A stretch of 64,000 nucleotides of DNA from Gonatopus flavifemur (taxonomy: Eukaryota; Arthropoda; Insecta; Hymenoptera; Dryinidae): assembly GCA_018340375.1 (NCBI GenBank), contig JAFFJZ010000003.1:186001-250000 (forward strand). The letters run 5' to 3'. Below are positions 13,168 through 25,824 of the stretch, piece after piece; position 1 is the stretch's first letter, and every line of letters begins with the position of its first letter. The position numbers and the translations under genes were made by a program. The notes under the pieces are model-generated. The model was not told the origin of the DNA, did no database searches, and worked only from the letters and a program-made list of their open reading frames with translations.

Positions 13168-16100
13168 GCAGCAGCAACAGCAGCAAAGTAGTTTCATAAA
13201 CGTCACGATCGGTGATAGTGTAACGACCAATCGTTCGGGAGTTTGTTCTTTCGCCGGTTCAACGAGTACGGGAACATCCAGTGCAGCGAGCAGTCCGCGA
13301 CACGTCAATACACCTACAAGGTTAGTGACATCTTTCTTCGTATTAATACCGATGTTTATTCAACGCTTCGAATCCATTAGGCGGAGAATGCTTTGTTTTG
13401 AATCGTAATGACGTTTTATGCGTTTCCTCGTGTAACTGTCAACAGTCGAGTTCAATGATGTACATATTGTTTTTCAATCATTATATAAATTTGATGATTC
13501 ATTCTAATTCCAGTTTTATTCGTTAAGACTTTGATTTATCGCGACATGTTTACGCGAGTTTTGGTTTCTTCGATTAATTATGTCCAGGAAAAAAACCAAC
13601 CAGATAAATTCATTTTCGAAAAAATATTGTAATTTTTTATCGAATGTTTTGTTTTTTTGATTACTTACCTTAATGAAGAGAATAATCGATTCCATACTTC
13701 ACAAACTTTCTCACGATAAAAGAGAATTTTTTAATCGCTAATGTTTCCAGGCATAGTCACGTTTTGGTAGAAGTATTACTATGAAATCAAATTCTCCTAT
13801 CAAATTCTTAGGTTTCTTGATTATTGTAGTATAATTACAATTTTACGGTCATCCCTGTTCTTTACATCTAAAGATTACTTTTATTTATTATTTTATTTCT
13901 CTCATTGTAAAAATAGCGATTGTAAGAACCCTATCGTAGCATTAGCTTGTTTCTATTGATGACGTATGAACCTTCTGATGAGCGTGATGGAGGTTGAAGG
14001 AAGAATTGTAATGGATACAACAAACCAAACCAAATATGAACTTTGACTCAAGTGAATCTAAGAACTACATACTATATACCACTATGATACTAATTCTTCT
14101 TTTAATTTTCATCGGAAGTAGAATTTTACGATTGAGTTTTGAACTTCCTTGGACAATGTCCAAGCAACGTTTTCTCTTTCCTTTCGAGCGAATCTAACCA
14201 TATCAGTTGATGTAAATCAGTACCTCAAACAAAATAATCTACCATTCTTTTGTATGGAATTGAAAACAGGATTCGAAATACCTAAACCTCAACAGAGATT
14301 TCAAATTTGTAATACTAACACTATTCATTATTTGATTCTATTCATTGTGCCATCTAACAAGAAGAGATACAACGCAGAAGAAATTATTTTACTGTTATCC
14401 TTCTAAAGAATCTATTGTTCAAACAGAAATGAACGAGCTCTGAAATCACGTTTAAAGCGATGCAGAGAAAAGTTACATAGAATATTCACTTCTTGGCTAT
14501 AATCTTTGATAAAATGATGGACTCGTAGCTCGTGGTTCTGCTGGTTAGCCGTTAAGAATGAATGTTTGTATCGGACAGTTGTGGAGACTTTTGCGTGGGA
14601 TTTCTGAAGAAGAAGAAGAAGAAGAAGAAGAAGAAGAAGAATAGGAAAAAGAGTCGTTGCGTCTATGAAAAAGTATACCGATGCAAAAGGTTCGGACTTG
14701 CTAAAACTTGACGCTACATCATCGTGAACTATTTGCATCCACTAGTGCAAGTTCAAATTGATATCGAACTATCTCATCATTTGGCGCGTGCATATTTTCA
14801 CGTATACGAATTTCTTTGATCATATTTTGTTCGGATGTTAGAAATTCTTCTGCAAAAATCCAAAAACTTGGGATTTGGAGAAAAATGTTGCTATCGATGA
14901 TGAACAAATCAATCCTTTATGAAAAAGAGAAGTTGAAAAGGATCTCATTATCCTTCCATTGTGAAATAACCATTCAATTGCCACTAATCTTTCGTAGATT
15001 ATCTAAACATTTGAAAATCCCAGACAGTTTTTGTATATCCTTGATACAAGAGACTTACAAAATCCTTTTTCTTTTACAATCATTATAATATAAAAACGTA
15101 TATGACCAAACATACCTCATATATGATTTCACAGATTCATATATGACCCCTATATAAATCATATATGGGCCATACACATGATCATCTACATCCCAAATAT
15201 GGCGTGTTTTGGGCCAATATATGGGTCATGTTTGGTCTTTACATAAATCAAATGATCATATATGTGCCATATATGAATTATATAGGATTTGTATATACTA
15301 TATATGATGAATCGAATGCGGTTCATATATGGACCAGATATGAATCAAGAACTGGGAGATCCGATATTGAGATCAGAATTCGACAAGGCTTTGAAAGAAT
15401 TGAAAAATAATAAAGCGCCAGGCATAGATGGCATAAGTGCGGACCTTATAAAAGCCTCCAGTGAAAGAACTCGTGACGCACTGTTTGAATTGATTAGAGA
15501 TGTGTACGAAAAAGGAGAAGTACCGGAAGATTTCCAAAAGAATAAAATTGACACTTTCCCGAAAAAACAAGGGGCAGACAAATGCGAGAACTACAGAACG
15601 ATCAGTTTAGCTTCACATGCTTCGAAAATACTGACCAAAATTATATACAGGAGGATGGAAAATAAAATAGAGAGTAGATTGGCAGAAGATCAGTTTGGTT
15701 TTAGAAAAAATAGGGGAACGCGAGAAGCAATTTTAGCACTTAGGGCAATAATAGAGAAAAGAATAGCGCTGAAGAAATCTGTGTGAATAGGTTTTGTAGA
15801 TATACAAAAGGCTTTCGATAATGTGGACTGGGAGAAGATGTTTGCGATCCTGAAGAAGGTGGGAATAAATTATAAAGATAGAAGAATAATATACGAATTA
15901 TATAAGAATCAAAGTGCAATAATAGACATAGAGGGTCAGGAAGGGGAAGCACAAATGAGAAGAGGGGTGAGACAAGGGTGCTCATTATCGCCACTGATTT
16001 TCAATTTATATATAGAAGAAGCAATGAACGAAGTGAAGGAGGAAATTCAATCGAAATTACAGATTCAGGGAGAAAATATAAGTATGTTGAGATTCGCGGA

Positions 16101-19100
16101 TGACATAGCTATACTTGCCACGAGTAGTACTGAGTTAGAAAATATTCTCAACACTATGAGAACAATATTATTGGAAAACTATTGTATGAATATAAATAAA
16201 GACAAAACAAAATTCATGATGTGTACAGCAGCGAAAACTGCTAGAAGAACGAAAATCAAAATAGATACCGAGACAATTGAACGGGTGAAAGAATTCAAAT
16301 ATCTAGGAAGCATAATTACAGAAAACGGCAAAAGCGAAAGAGATATAAGAACAAGAATAGCACAAGGGAAACAAGCTTTTTACCAAAAGAAACAGTTATT
16401 ATGCTCAAAAAATATAAGCTTGGAAGTAAGGAAGAAATTCTTGAAAAGTTATGTTTGGAGCACAGCATTATATGGTTGCGAAACTTGGACAATGGGGAAA
16501 ACTGATCAACGAAGACTTGAAGCTTTTGAAATGTGGTGTTATAGGAGGATGCTCAGAATAAAATGGATAGACAAAGTCAAAAATGAAGAAGTACTCGAGC
16601 AGATAAATGAAGAAAGAAATCTTTTGAAACACATCGTGAAAAGGAGAAGCAATCTTATAGGACACACATTACGGCATGAGAGTTTATTGAAAACAATATT
16701 GGAAGGGAAAATGAATGGTAAAACTGGTAAAGGTAGACCTAGAGCAAGTTATATGAAGCAAATCGTACAAGACAAGGGATGTAGTAGATATGTAGAAATT
16801 AAACGTTTGGCGGATAATAGACAGGGGTGGAGGGTTTCATCAAACCAGTCGTAAAACTGATTACTTCATGATGATGATATGAATCATTTTCACTAGGAAC
16901 GGTGAAAGATCATATCGGAACTGTGCAAGATATTTAAAAGTTCATAATTCCTGCAAAAAAAAAAAGGAACATAATTGTTTCAAACGATAAAATTCAGAGA
17001 TTGTGAATAAGTTGTAAATTTGAAGAACTATCATTTTCAATTCACAATTTAAGTAATTTATCATATCCAATTACCGTTAATATTCACAATTATCTGAAAA
17101 ATCAATATTGAACAGGAGAACCAAACAAAATCCGAATGAAATGAAAAAAAATTTATCTACTTCTTATCATCTTTTTTATATGAGTTTCAGATTTGTACGT
17201 TACTTGAATTTTCAAAATTTTATAGTAAATTTGTCAATTTACTCGTATATTATGAAAATTACTGCCCGTTGTGACAGTCTCACATTTATGAGTTTTGGTA
17301 TTTCGAATAGCATTGTACCTTACATGCGGTCAGTATGCAACCATAAACGTATTGATCGTTGTAAGAATACTGCACATCGTATACTTATACATTTGTACAC
17401 GTTTCCTATCCATATTCGGTTCATCGAATCGAAATTTTCTTCCAGCACGTTTCGGCCGGTTTTGTTTTCACAAGCGAGAAACTTCCGTTTATATTATTTC
17501 TCATGTTTCGTGTAAGTTCATTTCTTTTACAATTTTGGAAATGAATCATTGTCGTAAACGTAACATTCAATTCGAATCATATTCTCTTCAACTCACGTAC
17601 ATTAATTCCAAATGTGTCAATCTTGATCTTATTTCAGAATCGAAATATATCCCAACAGCGTGTAGCGACAGGAAAGAAAATAATGTTCTTAACGGCAATG
17701 TGTGTTAAGTTCATTGCGAAGCGAAGAGGCTCTAAGCTCGATAGTAAAGTTAGAATCGCTACGGTGAATGACCTCGTAACTAGATTCAATAATTGTTTGA
17801 CGATCGATGAACCGTGTAACTTGTTGCGTGATTTACTACAAACTTGTGTCATAAAATTCAGCAATCGTGAACATATGATTGAGTTGTGAGCGTCATACGA
17901 GGAATGGATGATCTTCGAATTTCAGTCAATCGTGTTGTGTAATTTTCTTGATTATATGAATTCTTTGCTTCCGACCTCAATCTTTAAATCATATTTCATC
18001 GCGTTCCTAGTGGGAAATCGAAGACAACCAATAATAGCGGAAGAACTATTGTATGCCTTGTACACGGAGAAAAAATATCATGGAATGATCACTAGAAAAG
18101 ATAGTAAACTGGTGACAACTGCGAATTTCTGTACGCAGTCGCTAACAGAGACGAGTAATGATTCCTATTTTGGTATACTATATGGTATTTTGATATACCA
18201 AAATGGGAACCATCACTCGTCTCTGTTAGCGGCTGTCTACAAGAATTCGTAGTTGTCACCAGTTTACTATCTTTTCTAACGATCATTCCATGATCCTTTT
18301 TCTCCGTGTAGAATTAAGAATTTCAAATACTATTGTTCAACCCTGTTAACTCTTCAGTTGCTTTCAAAGGAATGAACATCATATAAAACCAACATTGAAT
18401 TCATTTGCATCTCATTTCCCAACCGTATTCCCTTTTCATTATTTTAGAGAAAATTTTTCTATTATTTTATTTTTTTTTTTATTATATTTCATTCCGCGTA
18501 TTTACTTTCAAGAACAAGGAATTCCAATTTTGATATTTGCAATCTTTCCAAAAACAATCAATCAAGTGATGAAAAGAAAAAAAACATTCATCAAGGTGAT
18601 AAAGTTGTATTGCTAGTTTTTCAAAATATTATACAATGTTCTATCAAGGATTTCCAGTTTGCGGTCGAAAGTATGAGCCATTTTTCCAATTAATTTTTGA
18701 GATATTTGAATTCATGTTCAACATATATTACAGGAATGCATTGTACCGTGATGAAACGATTTGTACAAGTTTGAAAAACTTTGTAAGAGTTATTTCATTT
18801 CTTACCAGAGAGTTAGCGATACAAATACTGTAAATAAGAACTATGATTCATGTAAATTGCTCTTCCATTATTCAATTAGTTGCATCCGAATGAAGATTAT
18901 TTTGTTTCATAAACAAAAAATCAAAAACAAATTCTCATACTTCAATTTTAAACTGTGAACCGATAAAACAATTTTAACATGTGTGTCTTTTTGTTTGATA
19001 TTTTTCTTCATTTCTCTCTTCCTTTCCCAGACAAAACGCCACGGTTCACAGTCATAGATTTGTACACGTGTGCAACAAACGATTGTACGTGGAGTCAATA

Positions 19101-22100
19101 TAAATGCATTGTAATAATATATTAAAGCGATCGCTTATGAAATTTGCTCGCATACGTTTTGAGTAGGTATATTCCAAATATCCGGAACGATTGTGATAAT
19201 CCGTTGACTATTTTTCTGTAGTATACTAAACAAAACCCCAAACCGGATTTCTCCTCTTATAAACACATTCTTAATTCTGACTAAGCTACTAGAGAATAAT
19301 GATCCCTTTTATAAGAATTATGAATAATATTCTGAAAATATGCGTAAAAGGGGAATACATGGTGTTATTGTAAATGAAAATGTAAGCTCTGAGTTGAAAA
19401 TTCAATCGGATTTGTAATTATGTTTCTGGAAGACATCAATTCTTATTGTGTTTAGTATTGTATGCAGAGCAATATAGTGTTTCAAGGGAACGGAGAACTT
19501 ATTAGTCTATTTTGTTATTACACATTCGATCATTGTTCGCAGTAATTGAAGCTTAAATCGATTTGATCCAATTATACTCAATTTGTTTTTATCTTTTCAT
19601 CTTTATGCGTTCATGCAACAATTAATATTAGGAAACCACACTGTATTGTACAGTGAGGAAGGGAGTTTTCGTACCTGGCTCCATTATATTTCTTCTCAAT
19701 ATAAAAGTATTTGATGGATTTTTGCTTCTCCCGTCCAAACAAAAGGAATTGAATGCATTATTTTCCTATTATTTCTCAATATTCCTTTGGAAAGAAAATC
19801 TTTATTATTTATCAGAAAGTATTTAAAGAAAATTTTTATCAAATATCCGATATCAATTTATTGCGAATTCTAATCCCAGACAGCAAAGAGTTTGTCAAAG
19901 ATTTTTTCACAAACTGTTCAAGAACTACCCTACACTGAGAGAAATTTTTCAGAGTTAAATTTACTATGGAATTATAGGAACGGGGAAACATACTGACTTT
20001 TAATGCAATTTACTATAATATCACGACATTCACTACGGCATAACAATAGAAACCTGATCAAATTTACAATGTTTTACGGTAAATTTCATTAGAAGTCCCC
20101 CATTCCTATGATTCCTTGGTAAATTTAACTCTAAAAAATTTCTCTCAGTGTAAAAGTACCAAAAGAATCCTTGAAGAAGTCTGTCAAGAGCTTTTTGTTG
20201 AGGAATTACATCAAATAATTATAATCGAATCAGATATCGAAAATCCAGGACGTATAATAAATTGAATTACCATACATAACAATAATATTATTTATACGTT
20301 CGTTTGAATTTTTTTTTCTTTTTTATCAACGATTTATGTTCTGGCCAAGGACTGAATTCTTATTTCAAAGTAGATTCCTGCTCTGCTTGTTCTTCTTTAA
20401 CTTCATTTCAAGTATAAAATTGGCAATGGTCGGGTGATCTCGCTGTGATATTACAACTATGGTGCATAGTACGATGATGATACCTAAAATGTTGTTGAAA
20501 AGTTTCCACAGGAGCGTGAACGTAGGAAAAAAACGTCGATGAGATCGTCGCGGGAAAGGAAGAATCGGTATTTCTTTGAAGTTGATCTTCTTTTGATCCT
20601 CTTTATACCGGAATAATTAGAATGAAACTTTTCCTAATTTTATTATTACCTACATTTACAATTATGCATGCTCATAATCGTATCTCAATTTATATGGAGC
20701 GAAGTTATGACATCTACAACGCAACGGATTAACCGAACGGATAAGGTAGTTTCAAGAAGGATTTAATAAAATATCACGAGATCAAAGGTTAGGTTAAAAG
20801 TTTGAATTATATATAGTGTTTTGTATATTATTTAAACTGTTCGTAAACGGTTAATATATTTCATTATTCATACTTTTTGTCATTGATGTAATAAGAAATC
20901 GAAAATCGTATCATTCCAAATTATAGGTCTATCGAGACGAATTATCCCCCAGTTTTCCTCTATAATTCCCTCTCACGCTTGTTCATGTACATTTTATGAA
21001 TATAGTTTGAATGATGAACAATTGAGATTCAGATTTTCACTCTTCTCATTTGAATTGGAATAAGTGGACAAGATTCAGTGCTGTATTTACATGAGATAGA
21101 TGAAAAATGTTCATACAAGGGTATTATATTATAAAATCAGGGGTTGATTACAAGAAAAATGGCAACTCTCCTCAATCTCAAAAAAAATTGTCAAAATTGT
21201 GTATGATTTGTATATAATTCAATTCATTTATATATAATTCTAGAATTTTTTCCACATGAGACAGAGCTGGGGAAGACATTTATTTCTACGAGGCACTCAA
21301 TTTTCGCTATTATTTTGCTCATAAAATATTTACATACAGTATTTCAATTCCATTCGTCTTATCACAAAATTTTTTCATAATTTCGCAATTGAAAATGTCG
21401 CAATCTTATCGACTACTAATAGCAAAAATTAATTGTGGAAGGACGCACATTGCTGTCGCATATTATTGAACTCCTCAATGGTTCTCGATTAAAATTTAAC
21501 AAGTCGAGTAAATTTTTTTTTTCTATGCATAGAATGTGCACACTCTGTTCAAAATGCGTATTAGAAAAGTTTCGCCTCACTTTTTGTCCGTGAAAAGACG
21601 GTAAAAATCTGAGAGATCTTCTACCCGCATTCAAGCGATTCTAACTGTCCTTTTCGATCCGGTCAGGATCTGTTTTGAAAAAATATCTACTAGGTTACTA
21701 GGAGATCTGGCAAAACCACAAGATTTTTACTACAACAGAGAATGTTTTGTGAACACAGCAAATTTTTACAAATCGCTATTTCAACACGATTTTATTTCTG
21801 CGTGTATGGATTTCATATTACAAATTGTTACAAGATTTGTTTTTTGGAACGTACATTGAATATTAGAAAATATGAATTGATTCGGAAATTTCATTATAAA
21901 ATTCATTATTATAATACAAAGAAATGAATCAATGAAGTAGCATGTGAAGTAACTTGCAGCTAAATGCAAATGCAAATGACGTTTTCAAGAACTGTATTGG
22001 AGAATTTATTCGCCCGGCAACGTTTTAATTTGAAACAACACGAAAATTTATGAAATAACTTTATTTACGTATTGTCACACGGATTTTTATTTCAACGTAT

Positions 22101-25100
22101 TTCTTTCATGTCGACGAACAGTTTTCCTCGTCTTGACAACGCTTCGATAAATATGCAAGGACCTTTACAGAGGTTATGTACTTTGAATTCAAGAAAATGG
22201 TAACTCGATATGGTTTGCGTTTGTCCTGAGCAAAACTAAAATACGAGCAGTGGCAATGGCATTGATTTCACCTATAGAAAATAATCAATAAGACTTTACG
22301 TATCCGGTAAGTCTGGTATAATCAATGTCATGGATGCGTGAAAGCCAACTATCGTCACCTGCATCACAATATTATCACAGTTGAGTAAATTTAAAATATA
22401 AAATTCCGTTTCATGGAAGGTATAATTTTTAATAAATATTCTCACTTGTCGAAGCAATTACCTCAGCGAAAAGCTGACGACCGATTGTTAAAAGTTTTAA
22501 ATGTGTTCAATATCCAAAATTCCATCAATCGGCCGGTACACGGAGAAGAATTTGTAATAAACGTTTATCGTAGCCGTGGGATACACTCAATTGTGACGGC
22601 AAGAACCATGAGTATGCGACAGATTACCACAACTCTTCCTGAAGTCAGTATACGGAATAATGAGAAAATACAAAGTTATAATTCCTATCGTTATAATCGA
22701 GTATATCTTATGAATACGATACTGTGTTTAATAATCTTCAATATCAACTTTTCTCTGTGTAGTTTCAGCTTCGTCCTGCTGAACCGATCATTCAATTCCA
22801 CACCTTCACGTTCGATCAATTCTTGGTTTGAGATACTTGAAGTCTTACTTGAAGTCTAGGAAATTTATGATGATGAATCCTTTCCTTTTTAGTATTATAG
22901 AAATAAAATTTATTGCATATATCAATAGCAATATTCGTTTTTGGAATTCAAATTTTCGAATCATTTACATCTTAATATAAAGAGTCTTGCTTCAGAAAGG
23001 TATCGTGTTGTGAATGTCTCGTGTTGACTTGCGTGTCCTTAATCGTGGTTTATATTTGGCAAAGGTGAGATGGACATCGGTTATGGTCAGTTCATCGATT
23101 AATCGATAAACCTAGTTTCTTCTTAATACACCCTTGGTATTTCGGTATTTTCTTAGTTATTTCAAAAACGAATCTACTCTACTTATAAAGTCATTCAATG
23201 CGTCCCAACCCACTTTCCATGATTTTCCAACTATTCATTTTAAATTCTTAACAAGAGTTTTGTCACGTCCGTTCCGCTGACACAGCCATTTGAGCACGAT
23301 CACTTGGGAACCATACAGAAATTGAGTGCTAATTCAATACTAATTTAGTGCCCTATTCCCGAATTTAAGAAAGAGCACTGAAATTCGGGCATAGGGCACT
23401 AAATTAGTACTGAATTAGCACTCAATTTCTATATGATTCCCAAATCGTGGATCGTGCTCAAATGGTCGTGTCAGCGGAATGGACGTGATTTCCTAAGCAT
23501 TCTCTTTGAAATCCGCATGGTTTCGATGATAAAAAAAAAGACTCAAGTGATAATGTTTAATCCTAAAAATATAGTTGCAAATAATTCAAGGCGTTCCTAT
23601 GGCGTTATATGGTAAGTTGCTTGTGATGTCTCGTTAGATTTTTCATGATCCCAGGGCAGGGCTTGAAATTAAACGTACGCCAAACATAAATTTCAAATTT
23701 AACCACGTTTATAGATCAAGTTATGATGTACTCGTCGTGTATAGGTAGCGGTATACCAGGGATTCAATATCAAATCATTCGACGAAAGGAATTTTTGAAT
23801 ACGTATTATGACTAATAATTACCACCTGGTACTCAAAGCGATCCAAAATCGCTAATTTTGTGCGATCGAGTGTTTAATGATCATCATGCATGACAACACG
23901 ATACTACTCTCCTTTCCCATTCACCCGAACTCGTATCGTTCTTCCGAGACTGGTCGTGTTTTTACTCATATAATCTTTCTCAAGTGAGTATGAACCGAAT
24001 AATGTGTATGAAACAAGGGCGACGGATCCGTTTTGATCTGAGGTGGAAACAACCTCGTGGAAGTATTTTACCTCTCCTATTTCTACTTTGCCCTCCTCTC
24101 ATATCCATTCTACTTTGAGTTTCCACTTTTATTTTTTCTTTCCCCGTGTCTCCGTCCCTCTCTATCGTCCATCTATCCCTCCCTCCCTTCTTTCTCGTCG
24201 TTGTTCTCTCTCTTTCTATCACATTGAGCTGTGACGCATTTGTTGAAGAAAAAGAGAGAGATACGTAGAGAGAAACATTGAGACTGGAAAGTATGACTTC
24301 ACCACGACCGTATATAACGGTACACGATGATACCATTGTGAATATTTCAATCCAATCTTATTACGTGTAATTTGTGCAATCTTTTACCTCGAATGTCTTC
24401 AAAACGGACTTGGAGATGATTAACTCGCGGATAAGAATTTCTCAAATAGTTGAATACTTTCCCATTTCGTTTGATTCTTCAGTTGTTTATTTTGTTTCAT
24501 TTTTTCTCTCAAAAATTCGATGACATGGTCTTACCCAGTAGAAATGCTCTAGTCAATCACGAGTTTTGTAACGTTTAACTAGCCAAAAACTAGACGCTCG
24601 CAAGTGCCTCGTAGGGTTCAGGTGAGGTATTTGCAAGTGTGTAGTATCTGTCTAGTTAAGCGTTAAAAAACTTGTCAATAACTAGAGCATTTCTACTTGG
24701 GATTCTTTGAATGAATTAGGATAATGAGTAATGTTGAACATGATTTTAACGAAAATTTTTCAACTGATGATGTTGATTATTCATGAAACTCGATTCACTG
24801 ATATTAGTTTATAATATCTCATCTCATTCTACGTTTGGTTTCCAAACGCTATACTGATCGATTTCTCATGAAATATAATTCTTCGTCACAATAATATAGT
24901 TGCCTGAAACTTCGCCGTTATGAAAAATTTCTATAACGTAATTGCACCTGCATTTTATAGATTTCATATTGATTAAATTGTGATTTGACAAAAATTTCCA
25001 CGCAGTATATCATAGGGTGTGGCGATGAAAGCATCTATTTTAGTCATTTTCTAACTTGCAAAGATTATCTTATACCGTGATTACATTATGGAATTTAGGA

Positions 25101-25781
25101 GAAACTTTCAATGTGTGAATGGAAAGAGTAATTCAGCTACACCTACTGGATAGTACTTAGCAGTTAGCTGTGAAATTGGTTACTGATGCTACAGCTAAGT
25201 TTTAACTGTCACGGCAAGAAGCTTAGGTACTTTGACTCCGTGAACTTTGCTAAATAAAACTAGATAATATAAAATTCATTGCCGAGTCAGAAAGTGAAAC
25301 CTGAATTAGCTCTGATTCGTTGTGTATTACTGAATAAATCGGGGTGGATTTTATTTTTCGCCCTGATCTCAACCTGATCTTGTATTGCTTTCAAAATCCT
25401 CATTGAGCCTGATGTTGATCTTTTCTCGACCTGATTCATTTCTGTATTACAAAATTAATCGGGCTTCAAAAAGTATTACAATTTTTCGACTCGAATTATG
25501 ACACTGAAACTTATTTTTCGTCACAGCTAAAGTTTAACTACAACACATCATTTGAGTACCTCCCGTTCCAGAATTAACGACTCAACTAGATCGATGGAAT
25601 TTTGTTTTTTCGTGTGTAAAAAAATTCCCAAGAAACTTGGATTACAACTAGTGAGTACGTTTTGTCATTACAAAATTATCTTAGCAATTCTCTCCTATCC
25701 AAAATTGGAAACCATATCAAAAATTGTCGGAGAAGAAATGATTTACTTTCATAAATTAGAAATTTATAATTGCCACCGCTG

Positions 25782-25824
<43 letters not shown>

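Noticed and set aside
14412..14738. 108-codon minus-strand open frame with a poly-leucine run
   Set aside because: The run is the GAA microsatellite read on the other strand.
17108..17889. Three overlapping plus-strand open frames
   Set aside because: Overlap in different frames, AT-rich composition, no domains; chance ORFs.
22413..22859. 148-codon open frame in the large intron
   Set aside because: No family resemblance, AT-driven composition and no splice signals that would connect it to bdg.
23980..24336. 118-codon minus-strand open frame
   Set aside because: It is produced by the purine/pyrimidine-rich block, which avoids stops on one strand; the translation is Arg/Ser-biased with no domain.
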